From assembly GCF_009730335.1 (NCBI RefSeq), contig NZ_CP046315.1:248001-312000 (forward strand): a stretch of 64,000 bases of DNA. The letters are read 5' to 3'. Source of the stretch: Schaalia odontolytica (GTDB lineage Bacteria; Actinomycetota; Actinomycetes; Actinomycetales; Actinomycetaceae). The first letter of the stretch is position 1. Each line of letters begins with the position of its first letter. The translations under genes and the position numbers were made by a program. Below the pieces are notes generated by a model. It did no database searches, had not been told where the DNA came from, and worked only from the letters and a program-made list of their open reading frames with translations. Of the stretch, positions 11,255 to 20,734 are shown in pieces.

Positions 11255-12443
11255 CGTCGGCCTCGTCGATGACGGTGCCGCGCTCGGGGTCGAGGCGCAC
11301 GTGCAGGGCGTGGTGGTCGAGGGAGTCGGGCAGGTCACCGGCGACCGCGCAGGTGACGATGATCTGCTCTGCCTTCGAGGCGAGGGCGGCCAGGCCCTCA
11401 CGGCGCGAGGAGTCAAGCTCGGCGAAGACGTCGTCGAGGATGAGGATCGGGGTGTCGCCGTCGTCGCTGAGCAGCTCGAAGGCGCCGAGGCGCAGCGCGA
11501 GGGCGACCGACCATGATTCGCCGTGCGAGGCGTAGCCCTTGACGGGCATCGCGCCGAGGCTGAGGGTCAGGTCGTCGCGGTGTGCACCGACGAGGTTGAC
11601 GCCGCGTTCGGTTTCCTTCTCTCGTACTGACGCGAGGGCCGCGAGCATGCGCTCGGTCTGAGCGTCCACGTCGGTGAGGTCGGCGCTGGCCGGGTTGTCG
11701 GGGTCGGTGCCGATGACGCGGTCGACCGAGGCGTCGAAGGCGAGGTGCAGGTGGCGCGGGGAGTCGGCGACGTCGTCGTAGGAGCGCGCGGCCGGCTCTT
11801 CCAGGCGCGATACGATGGATGCTCGCGTCGCCGTGATACGCGCGGAGAGGGCGGCGAACTGCTGGTCCCAGATCTCGAGGGTCGACAGGTCGGGGGACTG
11901 GCCGCGGCGGAGCGAGGCCTGGGCGGCCTTCATGAGCGCCGCACGCTGGCGCGCGACCCGATCGAAGTCGGAGCGCACGGAGGCGTGAATGGGGGAGAGC
12001 TGCGTGGCCAGGTCGTCCAGGAAGGATCGGCGCACCGACGGGTCGCCGCGCACGAGTGACAGATCCTCGGGGGCGAACACGACCGTGCGCACGACGCCCA
12101 GAATCTCGCGGGGCTTGACCTGCGCGCGGTTGACGCGCGCGCGATTGGCCTTCCCGCGCACGATTTCCAGCTCGATGACTTGCTCGCGACCGAAGATCAC
12201 GACCCGCGCGCGGATGACGGCACCACCCGGGGCGGCCTCGGCCTCGTCGATGGGGATGCGCACGAGGGCACCCTCCGCGCCGACCCTGTGCGACGAAAAC
12301 GTGGACAGGTAGGCGAGGGCCTCGACGAGGTTCGTCTTTCCCTGGCCGTTCGCGCCCACGAGGACCGTGGGGCCCTCGGGCAGCTCAACGACCCCGTGCT
12401 TCCAGGAGCGGAAGTCGTCGAGGGCCAGGTGGGAGACGCGCAC
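11247..12443 (-). CDS. recF: DNA replication and repair protein RecF
   Basis: A 398-aa SMC-like ATPase that helps load RecA at gaps. The N-terminus has 'LDDFRSW' and the Walker A sequence GANGQGKTN (about residues 32-40). 'AHRDDLTLSLG' and 'SHGESWSVALALRLG' form the signature, and 'PILILDDVFAELD' the Walker B. The gene begins 1 nt after dnaN ends and overlaps dciA by 8 nt, so dnaN-recF-dciA form one translational unit. Length is in the normal range. Confidence 0.97.
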   Translation of the reverse strand: MRVSHLALDDFRSWKHGVVELPEGPTVLVGANGQGKTNLVEALAYLSTFSSHRVGAEGALVRIPIDEAEAAPGGAVIRARVVIFGREQVIELEIVRGKANRARVNRAQVKPREILGVVRTVVFAPEDLSLVRGDPSVRRSFLDDLATQLSPIHASVRSDFDRVARQRAALMKAAQASLRRGQSPDLSTLEIWDQQFAALSARITATRASIVSRLEEPAARSYDDVADSPRHLHLAFDASVDRVIGTDPDNPASADLTDVDAQTERMLAALASVREKETERGVNLVGAHRDDLTLSLGAMPVKGYASHGESWSVALALRLGAFELLSDDGDTPILILDDVFAELDSSRREGLAALASKAEQIIVTCAVAGDLPDSLDHHALHVRLDPERGTVIDEADDE

Positions 12444-12444
12444 G

Positions 12445-13581
12445 TCAGATGCCGAAGCGGATGGGCATCAGCAGGTAGCGGAACTGCGTGACCTCGCCCT
12501 CGTCGGCCTTCTTCTGGCCCGTGATGACGGCCGGCTTTGTGGGGTGCGTGAAGCCAAAGCGCACGTAGTCGGTGTCCAGGACCTGCAAGCCGTCGATGAG
12601 GAACTGCGGGTTGAACGCGGTCGATATGTCGTCACCGTTCAGGGTCGCCTCGATGGCTTCGGAGGCCTGGGCGTTGTCGCCCTGGCCGGCCTCGAGGACT
12701 AGCTGGCCCTCGGTGAAGGCCAGGCGCACGGAGGTCTTGCGCTCGGCAACCAGCGACATACGCTTGACGGCCTCGAGCAGGGCGTGGCGATCGACGACGG
12801 CCTGGATCGGCGTCGTATCGGGGAAGAGTCGGCGCACGGCGGGGTAGTCGCCGTCCATGAGGGTCGAAGTCGTGCGGCGGCCCTGGGCGGTGAAGCCGAT
12901 GAGGGACGAGGCGCCGGGCTGGGACTCGCCGGACAGGCCGACCTCGACCTTGGCGCCCGAAGTCATCGACTTAGCGACGTCCTGAAGGATGCGGGCCTTG
13001 ACCAGGGCGACCTCCTCGATCGAGGTGTCGGTGGGCTCCCAGTCGAGCTCGCGCATGGCGAGGCGGTAGCGGTCGGTAGCCAGAAGCGTGATCGCCGGGC
13101 CGTTGATCTCGATACGCACGCCCGTCAGCAGGGGCAGCGTGTCGTCGCGCGATGCGGCGATCGACACCTGGGTCACGGCCTGCGACAGCGTCGAGGAATC
13201 GATCGCGCCGACTCCCGTGGGCTGCGCGGGCAGCAGCGGGTACTCATCAAGGGGCATGACCGCGAGCGTGAAGTGCGAGGAGCCGCAGACCAGGTTCACC
13301 TTCTGGCCATCGAGCTCGACGGAGACGGGCTTGGAGGGCAGCGACTTGGAGATGTCGGCGAGCAGACGACCGGAGACCAGGACCTCGCCGGCCTCGTCGG
13401 CGGTCGCGGGAATGTGCGAGTTCGCGGAGACCTCGTAATCGAAGGAGGACAGGGTCAGCTCGTCGCCCTCAGCCTTGATGCGCACGCCGGCCAGGATCGG
13501 CGAGGCCGGACGCACGGGGAGCGCGCGGGCGGTCCACGATACGGCTTCGGCCAGAACATCGCGGGCGACGGTGAACTTCAT
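12445..13581 (-). CDS. dnaN: DNA polymerase III sliding clamp (beta)
   Basis: A 378-aa beta clamp that tethers polymerase III to DNA as a dimer. It starts MKFTVARDVLAEAVSW and ends in the family's 'YLLMPIRFGI' (M-P-x-R pattern). Three repeated clamp domains of about 120 residues can be followed. ATG at 13581 was chosen because it fits the usual N-terminus and follows GGAGGCAGCT; the frame stays open upstream to 13746 but that extension is not clamp-like. It is transcribed away from oriC. Confidence 0.98.
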   Translation of the reverse strand: MKFTVARDVLAEAVSWTARALPVRPASPILAGVRIKAEGDELTLSSFDYEVSANSHIPATADEAGEVLVSGRLLADISKSLPSKPVSVELDGQKVNLVCGSSHFTLAVMPLDEYPLLPAQPTGVGAIDSSTLSQAVTQVSIAASRDDTLPLLTGVRIEINGPAITLLATDRYRLAMRELDWEPTDTSIEEVALVKARILQDVAKSMTSGAKVEVGLSGESQPGASSLIGFTAQGRRTTSTLMDGDYPAVRRLFPDTTPIQAVVDRHALLEAVKRMSLVAERKTSVRLAFTEGQLVLEAGQGDNAQASEAIEATLNGDDISTAFNPQFLIDGLQVLDTDYVRFGFTHPTKPAVITGQKKADEGEVTQFRYLLMPIRFGI

Positions 13582-13990
13582 AGCTGCCTCCAAAACACAA
13601 AACGGATCGGACACTACTTTACCCACAAGTGTGCCCACGTGGGGCAGGAAATTTGCCTTGCGTGCGCCATCGCGTTGCGTCGGTGGCGACGTTGTTGTGC
13701 GGAGGCCTGTGAAAAAAATTGTGTCATGTGACTGTCCCTCCATCATAAGGTCTGTGAGTTCTGTGGATAACTCCCTTATGCGTCGGAATTTCAGTCAAAT
13801 CTCTGTGATGTCATTCCGGGACGAGGCTGTGGATTTGTCACGACCACCTGTGCACGAAGCAAATGACAACTTTTTGAGATCCACAGGCAAGGCCCTTTTC
13901 TCCACAGCCGACGCGTATTCGTCCACCAGCTGTGCACAACTCCTGTGAATCTCGTGCGGGCGCCGATTTTCGTCAGCGCCCGCGCCATTT
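13582..13990. other. dnaA-dnaN intergenic region with DnaA boxes (oriC part)
   Basis: 409 bp with a cluster of DnaA-box-like 9-mers: TGTGGATAA (13762-13770, perfect consensus on the minus strand), TGTGGATTT (13828), TGTGCACGA (13850), AGATCCACA (13877), TTCTCCACA (13898) and TGTGCACAA (13931). In mycobacteria and Streptomyces this interval is oriC. It also holds the dnaN promoter. AT-rich stretches occur around 13860-13880. Confidence 0.75.
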
Positions 13991-15430
13991 TCACGACTCC
14001 CTGGCCTTCTGCTTAATCCTATTTGTAAGCTCTGACACGTGGTTGAAGGTCTCGCGCTTCTCCTTCATAAGCTTCGAGATCTTCTTGTTCGCGTGCATGA
14101 CCGTCGTATGGTCGCGGCCGAAGGCCTGCCCGATCTTTGGCAGCGACAGGTCGGTGAGCTCGCGGCACAGGTACATGGCGATCTGGCGGGCCTCGACGAC
14201 GTTGTGGCTGCGCTCCGACGAACCCATCTGCTCGATCGTGACGCCGAAGTAGACGGCGCATTGGCTCATGATGAGGCTGACGGTGATCTCGTTGTCGTCC
14301 GGGTTGGACACGAAATCCTTGAGCATCATCTGCGCGAGGTTGAGGTCGATGCGCTCCTGATACAGCGACGCCCACGCGCCGATGCGCACGAGCGCGCCCT
14401 CCAGCTCACGGATGTTCGAGGAGATGCGCGAAGCCACGTATTCAAAGACCTCAGGGGTCACCTCAAGGCCCTCGGCGTCCGCCTTCTTATGCAGGATCGC
14501 GATGCGTGTCTCCAGGTCCGGCGGCTGAACGTCGACGAGCAGGCCCGAGGAGAAGCGCGAGCGCATGCGGTCCTCGAAGCCCTTGAGCTGAGCCGGGGGC
14601 AGGTCCGAGGTCAGGACGATCTGCTTGTTCGCGCTGTGCAGCGCATTAAAGGTATGGAAGAAGCCTTCGACCGTCTGCTCCTTATCACCGATGAACTGGA
14701 TGTCGTCGATGAGGAGGATGTCGAGCTCGCGGTAGCGGCGGTGGAAGGCCTCGACCTGGGAGTTATCCGTCTTATTGAGTCGAATCGCGTTGATGAACTC
14801 GTTCGTGAACTCTTCGGAGTTGACGTAGCGGACCTTCAGGTGGGGCATCATCGACAGCGCGTTGTGGCCGATGGCTTGGAGCAGGTGCGTCTTGCCCAGC
14901 CCGGAATCGCCGTAGATAAAGAGGGGATTGAAGGCGGTGCCCGGGGTTTCAGAGGCGGCCAGCGCGGCGGCGTGCGCGAAACGGTTCGACGGGCCGATGA
15001 CGAAGGTGTCGAAGGTGAACTTCGGGTTAAGGTGGGTCGGGCCGGAGTCCGTGGGCGCGGTCACGAGGGCGGGGGAGTGGTGCTCCTCGTCCTCATCGGT
15101 CGACGAGGCCGGGGCGTCCGTAGGCGCGGCGGGGGTCGTTTCCTCCTCTTCCTCTTCTTCCGTGACGACCTCGAGCGTGGGGTCGACGGTGATGGCGATG
15201 CGGACGGTGCGGCCCAGGTGCACGGACAGGGCGGTCGTCAGCTTCGATTGCGCCTTGTCTTCAATCCACTGCTTGGTGAAATCGTTGGGGACGGCGAGGA
15301 GGATCGTGCCTTCGATGTCGCCGAGGGGACGGGCCGAGCGCAGCATCGACGTGGCGACGGGCCCCAGCTCGTCGGTGGGGACTGCGTCCAGGGCCGCAGC
15401 CCACGCGCGTGTGAGGGAATCCGACTCCAC
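13991..15430 (-). CDS. dnaA: Chromosomal replication initiator DnaA
   Basis: A 479-aa initiator that binds DnaA boxes and melts oriC. The N-terminal DnaB-interacting domain is followed by a variable acidic linker (about residues 95-125, rich in E, T and P). The AAA+ domain then carries [11 protein letters not shown] (Walker A) and LLIDDIQF (Walker B). The C-terminal domain IV helix-turn-helix has the signature [10 protein letters not shown]. The start is GTG at 15430, 5 nt after GGAGG. DnaA-box clusters on both sides suggest autoregulation. Confidence 0.98.
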   Translation of the reverse strand: MESDSLTRAWAAALDAVPTDELGPVATSMLRSARPLGDIEGTILLAVPNDFTKQWIEDKAQSKLTTALSVHLGRTVRIAITVDPTLEVVTEEEEEEETTPAAPTDAPASSTDEDEEHHSPALVTAPTDSGPTHLNPKFTFDTFVIGPSNRFAHAAALAASETPGTAFNPLFIYGDSGLGKTHLLQAIGHNALSMMPHLKVRYVNSEEFTNEFINAIRLNKTDNSQVEAFHRRYRELDILLIDDIQFIGDKEQTVEGFFHTFNALHSANKQIVLTSDLPPAQLKGFEDRMRSRFSSGLLVDVQPPDLETRIAILHKKADAEGLEVTPEVFEYVASRISSNIRELEGALVRIGAWASLYQERIDLNLAQMMLKDFVSNPDDNEITVSLIMSQCAVYFGVTIEQMGSSERSHNVVEARQIAMYLCRELTDLSLPKIGQAFGRDHTTVMHANKKISKLMKEKRETFNHVSELTNRIKQKARES

Positions 15431-15879
15431 GGCAACCTCCGGTCACAAATTCAGGTGAGTTCGGTCACGACTAATCGGTGATGTGCGTGACGCTCGTACA
15501 TTATCGAAGTGTAGTCCGCGCACATGTTATGCACAGACTGGGGATGAACCTGTGGAGAACTATCACAGAATCACAGCTTTGTAGTTACAACTTTGGGTCC
15601 GCAGCAGCGTGCGGAAAGCAAAAATACGCATAGCCTGTGGATAACTGTTGTCATCCACCCTCTGTGGACGGATGAGATCCACAGTGATTTGCACAGCTGT
15701 GGATACTGTGTGTGACGCGGTGGGTAACACCGCCGCGTTGACGTGTGGCCCCAATCCGCTTAATCTTGGTCTTTGTTTGCGCCCATTTCGGGCGTGCGTC
15801 CCCGCTATCGCGCGTGCTTACGTGTCGATAGCCCAACCGATACCGAGTGGGAAACCACTCCCCGCCGAGGAGAATTGCC
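15431..15879. other. dnaA-rpmH intergenic region with DnaA boxes (oriC part)
   Basis: 449 bp with a second DnaA-box cluster: TTATGCACA (15527-15535), TGTGGAGAA (15551), TGTGGATAA (15636-15644, perfect consensus), TGTGGACGG (15663), AGATCCACA (15675), ATTTGCACA (15687) and TGTGGATAC (15698). The segment 15560-15635 is AT-richer than its surroundings. Strand switching of gene direction here marks the origin. The rpmH and dnaA promoters must also lie here. Confidence 0.75.
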
Positions 15880-16020
15880 GTGACCACCAAGCGGACCTTC
15901 CAGCCCAACAACCGTCGTCGTTCCAAGACGCACGGCTTCCGTCTGCGCATGTCGACCCGCGCCGGCCGCGCCATTCTGGCTGCCCGCCGCCGCAAGGGCC
16001 GCGCCAAGCTGTCCGCCTGA
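15880..16020 (+). CDS. rpmH: 50S ribosomal protein L34
   Basis: A 46-aa ribosomal protein of the large subunit, starting with GTG behind CGAGGAGA. The sequence begins [19 protein letters not shown] after the initiator and T, and ends [12 protein letters not shown], the standard L34 pattern of Arg/Lys-rich helix-turn-helix. It is followed after 9 nt by rnpA, as in nearly all bacteria. Confidence 0.98.
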   Translation: MTTKRTFQPNNRRRSKTHGFRLRMSTRAGRAILAARRRKGRAKLSA

Positions 16021-16029
16021 GACACCCCG

Positions 16030-16383
16030 GTGCTGCCGCGCGCGCACCGCATGGTTGACCCAGCGGACTTCACCGCCGCGATCCGACAGGGAACGCGAGC
16101 AGGGGATCCGCTGGTCGTCGTCCACGTCCGAGCCGACGAGGAACGCAACAGTCGCCTCGTCGGTTTCGTCGTACCCAAGCGGGAAATCAAGCGCGCCAAC
16201 GGACGCAATCGCGTCAAGCGGCAGCTGCGCCACCTCATGCGCGAACGGATCGCCGACCTCCCCAAAGGAGCCCGGGTCGTCGTGAGAGCCTCGTCCAAGG
16301 CTCTCGGCGTCCCCTCCAAGGAACTCGGCGAACACCTTGACCGCGTGATGGCGCGAGCGTGGCGTAAGTGGGACGCACGATGA
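16030..16383 (+). CDS. rnpA: Ribonuclease P protein component
   Basis: A 117-aa protein subunit of RNase P, which trims tRNA 5' ends together with the RNA subunit (not in this window). It begins VLPRAHRM with a GTG start and carries the RNA-binding motif '[15 protein letters not shown]' (RNR motif) and a 'LVGFVVPK' strand. The gene starts 9 nt after rpmH, and its stop overlaps the yidD start in ATGA, so rpmH-rnpA-yidD are one operon. Confidence 0.97.
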   Translation: MLPRAHRMVDPADFTAAIRQGTRAGDPLVVVHVRADEERNSRLVGFVVPKREIKRANGRNRVKRQLRHLMRERIADLPKGARVVVRASSKALGVPSKELGEHLDRVMARAWRKWDAR

Positions 16384-16745
16384 ACATGGCGGGCCGGGCG
16401 CTTCGCGCTCTCATGTCCGCACCCATCGTCGCCTATCAGCGCTACATCTCCCCGGCCCTCGGCCCCCGGTGTCGATACGCACCCAGCTGCTCCACCTACG
16501 CTCTCCAGGCCATTCGCGTCCACGGACCCATCAAGGGACTCATCCTCGGGACTTGGCGGTTGCTCAGATGCAACCCCTGGAGCCACGGGGGAGTGGACCA
16601 CGTACCAGAGCGTGGACGCTGGAAGCCCGACCCCTGGATTCCACCCGAGGATTGGGCTGGGCACGACAACTGGGTACGCCCCGACCCCATGGGACTCGAC
16701 CCGGAGCACGACCTGACCGAGCCGGACACGGCCTCGGGACTCTAA
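16380..16745 (+). CDS. yidD: Membrane protein insertion efficiency factor YidD
   Basis: A 121-aa protein with the YidD core '[22 protein letters not shown]' (two conserved cysteines), then '[11 protein letters not shown]' and 'GGVDHVP'. YidD helps YidC insert membrane proteins. Start ATG at 16380 overlaps the rnpA stop by 4 nt; a GTG at 16368 is a possible alternative. The ~35-residue tail after 'DPWIPPED' is longer than in the smallest homologues and is rich in D and P. Confidence 0.95.
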   Translation: MNMAGRALRALMSAPIVAYQRYISPALGPRCRYAPSCSTYALQAIRVHGPIKGLILGTWRLLRCNPWSHGGVDHVPERGRWKPDPWIPPEDWAGHDNWVRPDPMGLDPEHDLTEPDTASGL

Positions 16746-16793
16746 GGAACAACGAAACAGCGGCGCTCCCGCGCCACGGCGAAAGCGAAAACT

Positions 16794-18134
16794 ATGTTCG
16801 ACGCAATCCTCCACCCCTTCGCGTGGGCGATCTCCTACGTGTGGGTCTGGATCCACGACCTCCTCGTGCTGCTCGGAATGTCCTCCGGATCGGGCATGGC
16901 ATGGGTCCTGTCTATCGTGCTGCTCACCATCCTGGTGCGTATCGCCATCATCCCGCTGTTCCTCAAGCAGATCCGCTCCTCGCGCGCCATGCAGGCCATC
17001 CAGCCTGAGATGCGTAAGATCCAGGAGAAGTACAAGGGCAAGAAGGACCAGGTCAGCCGTCAGAAGATGATGGAAGAGACCCAGGCCCTTCAGCGCAAGC
17101 ACAAGGTCTCGCCCTTCGCCTCCTGCCTGCCCATGCTCGTTCAGATGCCCGTCCTCTTCGGCATGTACCGAGCCATCATCGCGGTCTCCTCCATCTCCAA
17201 CGGCACCTACACCTACCGCGGCGAGGCCACCGATCACCTCGGCCCGCTCACCGAGTCCGTGTCCACCGAGATCGTGAACTCCACCGTCTTGGGCGTTCCG
17301 CTCTCTCACACCCTGCGCGAATCCTGGGGCCAGCCCACGATCGTTGCCGTTTTCATCGCCGCGATCGTCCTCATGGTCGTCCTGCAGTTCGTCTCCATGC
17401 GACTGTCCTTCTCGCGCAACATGCCCGACATGGGCGACAACCCGATGGCTCAGTCGCAGCGCTCCATGATGTACGTGATGCCGCTGATGTTCATCTTCTC
17501 CGGCGCGTTCTTCCAGATGGGCGTCGTCGTCTACACCGTGACCGCCTCCTTCTGGGCCCTCGCCCAGTCCCTCTGGACCATCAAGGTCATGCCGACCCCC
17601 GGCTCCCCGGCCTACGCCGACCTCCTCGCCTCCCGCGAGGCCGCCTACCAGGAATGGGCCAAGCCCTACTTCCAGAACTACGACCGTGAGCGCGCCGCCC
17701 TGGGCGTTGCCGGCTCCGACCCGCGCATCGACGAACTTAACGAGCGCACCCTCGCCGAGCTGCGCTCTAAGGCCAAGAAGCAGCGCGTCGCCTCCGACTT
17801 CCCGGCCTCCATGAGCGCCGGCGAAATCATCACCGTCTACCGCAACCTGGCCACCCAGAAGTGGACGACCCTGCCCGACGAGCAGTGGATGCACGGCCTC
17901 ACCCTGGCCGTCGAGAAGCGCCTGGCCAAGCAGGAAGCTTCCGCCCATCGCGCCGAGCTCCAGAAGCAGGTCCGCGACCGCCGCGCCCTCGAGCGTGAGT
18001 CCGCCAAGGCCTCGTCTAAGGATGCGTCCGAGGCCAGCGAATCGACCTCCGGCCACGGCTCGCTGAGCGCCGAGGAGATCGAGCGTCGCCGCATCGAGCG
18101 CCGCAAGGCCCGCCGCCGCGGCAACAAGCGCTGA
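16794..18134 (+). CDS. yidC: Membrane protein insertase YidC
   Basis: A 446-aa integral membrane chaperone that inserts proteins alone or with Sec. Hydrophobic segments lie near residues 15-30, 35-60 (containing the conserved positively charged 'LVRIAIIPLFLKQ'), 110-130, 185-205 and 225-255. The cytoplasmic hairpin 'MRKIQEKYKGKKD' is typical, as is the 'PFASCLPMLVQMPVLFGMY' motif. The long C-terminal cytoplasmic tail (about 150 residues) is rich in K, R, E and A and ends in RRRGNKR, probably contacting ribosomes. It is the fourth gene in the rpmH operon, 48 nt after yidD. Confidence 0.97.
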   Translation: MFDAILHPFAWAISYVWVWIHDLLVLLGMSSGSGMAWVLSIVLLTILVRIAIIPLFLKQIRSSRAMQAIQPEMRKIQEKYKGKKDQVSRQKMMEETQALQRKHKVSPFASCLPMLVQMPVLFGMYRAIIAVSSISNGTYTYRGEATDHLGPLTESVSTEIVNSTVLGVPLSHTLRESWGQPTIVAVFIAAIVLMVVLQFVSMRLSFSRNMPDMGDNPMAQSQRSMMYVMPLMFIFSGAFFQMGVVVYTVTASFWALAQSLWTIKVMPTPGSPAYADLLASREAAYQEWAKPYFQNYDRERAALGVAGSDPRIDELNERTLAELRSKAKKQRVASDFPASMSAGEIITVYRNLATQKWTTLPDEQWMHGLTLAVEKRLAKQEASAHRAELQKQVRDRRALERESAKASSKDASEASESTSGHGSLSAEEIERRRIERRKARRRGNKR

Positions 18135-18217
18135 CCACCATAGATTCACGGTTCCAGGCCCCCAGCCGGTAACCTGGACACCAGCAAGACCCCATTCCCC
18201 ACTACGGAGGACACGTC

Positions 18218-18721
18218 ATGAGTGACGACAACGCAGACAAGCTGACCCGCCTCGAAGAAGAAGGCGAAATCGCCGCCGACTACCTGGAAGAGCTGCTTGA
18301 TATCGCCGACCTCGACGGCGACATCGAGATCGACGTCGAAAACGGCCGCGCCTCGGTCGAGATCGTCGCCGACGACCCCGACGCCCTCGACCGCCTCGTG
18401 GGCGACGACGGCGAGGTCCTGGACGCCCTCCAGGAGCTGACCCGTCTGGCCGTCCAGACCGAGACAGGCGAGCGCTCGCGCCTCATGCTCGACATCGCCG
18501 GCTTCCGCGCCGAGCGCAAGGAAGAGCTGCAGGACATCACCCGCGAGGCGATCGCCCGCGTGCGCGCCACCGGCGAGGCCGTCAAGCTCGACGCCATGAA
18601 CCCGTTTGAGCGCAAGGTGTGCCACGACGTGGTCGCCGACGAGGGCCTCACCTCCGAGTCCGAGGGCGCCGAGCCCCACCGCCGCGTGGTTATCCTCCCC
18701 GAGGACACCGACGGTGAGTGA
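18218..18721 (+). CDS. Jag/KhpB RNA-binding protein (KH and R3H domains)
   Basis: A 167-aa protein with a short acidic N-terminus, a KH-like domain ('DPDALDRLVGDDGEVLDALQ' replaces the usual GxxG loop) and a C-terminal R3H domain ('ERKVCHDVVADEGL' and 'R.VVILP'). Members bind RNA and are encoded next to yidC in most Gram-positives. ATG is preceded by GGAGG. It overlaps rsmG by 8 nt (GTGAGTGA). Confidence 0.95.
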   Translation: MSDDNADKLTRLEEEGEIAADYLEELLDIADLDGDIEIDVENGRASVEIVADDPDALDRLVGDDGEVLDALQELTRLAVQTETGERSRLMLDIAGFRAERKEELQDITREAIARVRATGEAVKLDAMNPFERKVCHDVVADEGLTSESEGAEPHRRVVILPEDTDGE

Positions 18722-19397
18722 GAACCCGAACGGGATGGGAAGGGGTCGCCAGGTCGGCGACCCCTTCGTCCCAGAAGAGCCCACGCAGGCCGTCTGCGAG
18801 TTCTTTGGACCGGCCTTCGCCGAGGTCGCCGAATACGCGCGCATGCTCGAGGAGGAAGGCGAGATTCGCGGCCTCCTGGGCCCGCGCGACATGGAGCGCA
18901 TCTGGTCGCGCCACATCGTCAACTCCGCCGCCGTCCTGGACTTCATGCCCCGTAAGGATGGCCGTCAGGTCCTCGACGTCGGCTCCGGTTCCGGTCTGCC
19001 CGGCATCGTGATCGCTGCCTGCCGCCCCGAGCTCGATGTGCACCTGGCTGAGCCCATGGCGCGTCGCGTTGAGTGGCTGATGGACGTTGTCGAGGACTTG
19101 GGCCTCGACAACGTGACGATCCACCAGGCGCGTGCCGAGGAGCTTCGCGGCAAGGGCAAGGCTGACGTGGTCACTGCCCGCGCTGTGGCGAACATGAGCA
19201 AGCTCGTGCGCATGACGTCGAAGCTGATCGCCCCCGGCGGCTCGCTCGTGGCCCTCAAGGGCCGCCGTGCGCCCATTGAGGTGGACGAGGCCTCGGCGGA
19301 GCTCCGTCGTCACCACCTGCGCGCTGAGATCCATGAGGTGCCCTCCATCATGGAGGACGAGTCGACGTACGTGGTCGTCTGCAATCGGATCAAGTAA
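18714..19397 (+). CDS. rsmG: 16S rRNA (guanine-N7) methyltransferase RsmG
   Basis: A 227-aa SAM-dependent enzyme that methylates G527 of 16S rRNA. The SAM motif is 'VLDVGSGSGLPGIVIA' (about residues 85-100), followed by an acidic loop 'HLAEPMARRVEWL' and 'DVVTARAVANM'. GTG at 18714 was chosen because it couples to the jag stop; an upstream ATG at 18606 would overlap jag by over 100 nt. The N-terminal ~20 residues are not conserved in type. Confidence 0.96.
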   Translation: MSENPNGMGRGRQVGDPFVPEEPTQAVCEFFGPAFAEVAEYARMLEEEGEIRGLLGPRDMERIWSRHIVNSAAVLDFMPRKDGRQVLDVGSGSGLPGIVIAACRPELDVHLAEPMARRVEWLMDVVEDLGLDNVTIHQARAEELRGKGKADVVTARAVANMSKLVRMTSKLIAPGGSLVALKGRRAPIEVDEASAELRRHHLRAEIHEVPSIMEDESTYVVVCNRIK

Positions 19398-19413
19398 CGC
19401 GTCCCCAGTGGGG

Positions 19414-19451
19414 GAGAGGAGCGTCGTGGCGGTTGCTGCGGCGCTCCTCTC
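19414..19451 (+). terminator. Terminator after rsmG
   Basis: A 10-bp stem, GAGAGGAGCG with CGCTCCTCTC, around an 18-nt loop, 17 nt after the rsmG stop and followed by ATATAG. It probably closes the rpmH-rsmG operon. Confidence 0.65.
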
Positions 19452-19682
19452 ATATAGTGACGCGAAACACATTGGTGTGGTGTTGTGTCAGATCGATTCC
19501 CTCGATTGACGATTTGTCGCGTTTTGGCTCTTCGCTGGGAGAATCGATCCTACAGAACGAAATTTTTTTCGTTTCACGGCGGTGCGCGGAGATTGTGTGC
19601 GCCTGGATGCATCCCGGGCCTTTCGTGCTGGAAGTGTGTGCGTCTGCCCGTAAACTAGGGGCAGTATCTAGGAAGGTGTCAC

Positions 19683-20564
19683 GTGAGTATCAACAACACC
19701 CCTTTGTCGAATCAGATCGAGCGCAACATGCGCGATCTGGCCATGCTCGAGCGCGCAACGTTCCCGCGCCCTCAGCACACGCGCATTATCGCCGTCGCGA
19801 ACCAGAAGGGTGGCGTCGGTAAGACGACGTCGGCCGTTAACCTCGCGGCCGGCCTCGCGATGGGTGGCTTGTCTGTCCTCGTCGTCGACGCGGACGCCCA
19901 GGGAAATGCGTCGAGCGCGCTCGGCGTTCCGCACCCCGCCGGAACCCCGTCAACCTATGACGTCATTATTGGTGGCGCCAGCGTTGCCGATGTCGTGCAG
20001 CCGTGCCCCGACATCGACGGTATTGTCGTGTGCCCGGCCACGATCGATCTGTCCGGCGCCGAAATCGAGCTCGTCGATGTTGAGCGTCGTGAGTACCGGC
20101 TGCGCGAGGCCTTGCGTGAGTATGTTTCTGAGCATGTCGATATCGACATCGTGCTCATCGACTGCCCGCCTTCACTCGGCCTTGTGACGCTGAATGTCAT
20201 GGTCGCCGCCGACGAGGTTATGATCCCGATTCAGGCTGAGTATTACGCCCTGGAGGGCCTCAGCCAGCTGTGGAACACCATCGAACGGATCGGTGTCGAT
20301 CTTAATCCCGGCCTGCGTGTCTCCGGCATGTTGCTGACGATGGCGGACAAGCGTACGAAGCTTTCCGAAGAGGTCGAGAGCGAGGTTCGTTCGCACTTCC
20401 CGGACCACACTTTTGAGACCGTCATCCCGCGATCGGTGCGCATTTCCGAGGCGCCGAGCTACGGTCAGACTGTCGTCACGTACGATCCCCGCAACGTGGG
20501 TGCAATCGCGTATCGGAAGGCCGCGTTGGAGCTGTGTCAGCGCGTTGCTGCCTCTGAAGAGTGA
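19683..20564 (+). CDS. parA: Chromosome partitioning ATPase ParA/Soj
   Basis: A 293-aa Walker-type ATPase that moves ParB-bound origins to daughter cells. The deviant Walker A is 'NQKGGVGKTTSAVNLA' (about residues 45-60, signature lysine present), with 'VDADAQGNAS' and the Walker B-like 'LIDCPPSLG'. The C-terminal 'PRSVRISEAPSYGQTVVTYDP' is the family hallmark. The start is GTG at 19683, preceded by GGAAGG. A parS site begins 2 nt after its stop codon, before parB. Confidence 0.97.
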   Translation: MSINNTPLSNQIERNMRDLAMLERATFPRPQHTRIIAVANQKGGVGKTTSAVNLAAGLAMGGLSVLVVDADAQGNASSALGVPHPAGTPSTYDVIIGGASVADVVQPCPDIDGIVVCPATIDLSGAEIELVDVERREYRLREALREYVSEHVDIDIVLIDCPPSLGLVTLNVMVAADEVMIPIQAEYYALEGLSQLWNTIERIGVDLNPGLRVSGMLLTMADKRTKLSEEVESEVRSHFPDHTFETVIPRSVRISEAPSYGQTVVTYDPRNVGAIAYRKAALELCQRVAASEE

Positions 20565-20565
20565 T

Positions 20566-20581
20566 TGTTTCACGTGAAACA
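20566..20581. promoter_or_regulatory. parS site 1
   Basis: TGTTTCACGTGAAACA, a perfect 16-bp palindrome equal to the bacterial parS consensus, directly after parA. Confidence 0.97.
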
Positions 20582-20688
20582 TTCGGTGTTTTCCGTATGT
20601 TTCCTCAGATCGGCACGTATTAGTTACCGTGCGTGAGCATTGGTGCAACAAAGTGATCAAAGACGCTTACTAGCTGAGCGCATGCCAT

Positions 20689-20704
20689 TGTTTCACGTGA
20701 AACA
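20689..20704. promoter_or_regulatory. parS site 2
   Basis: Perfect parS palindrome in the parA-parB gap, 30 nt before the parB start. ParB bound here could affect expression of parB. Confidence 0.97.
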
Positions 20705-20734
20705 ATGAACCGACGCAATTGAAGGAGTATTGCA

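Noticed and set aside
15651-18149. Long minus-strand open frame of about 830 codons across rpmH-yidC
   Set aside because: It runs antisense through five well-recognised genes and the origin region; composition is that of reverse-strand yidC and rnpA.
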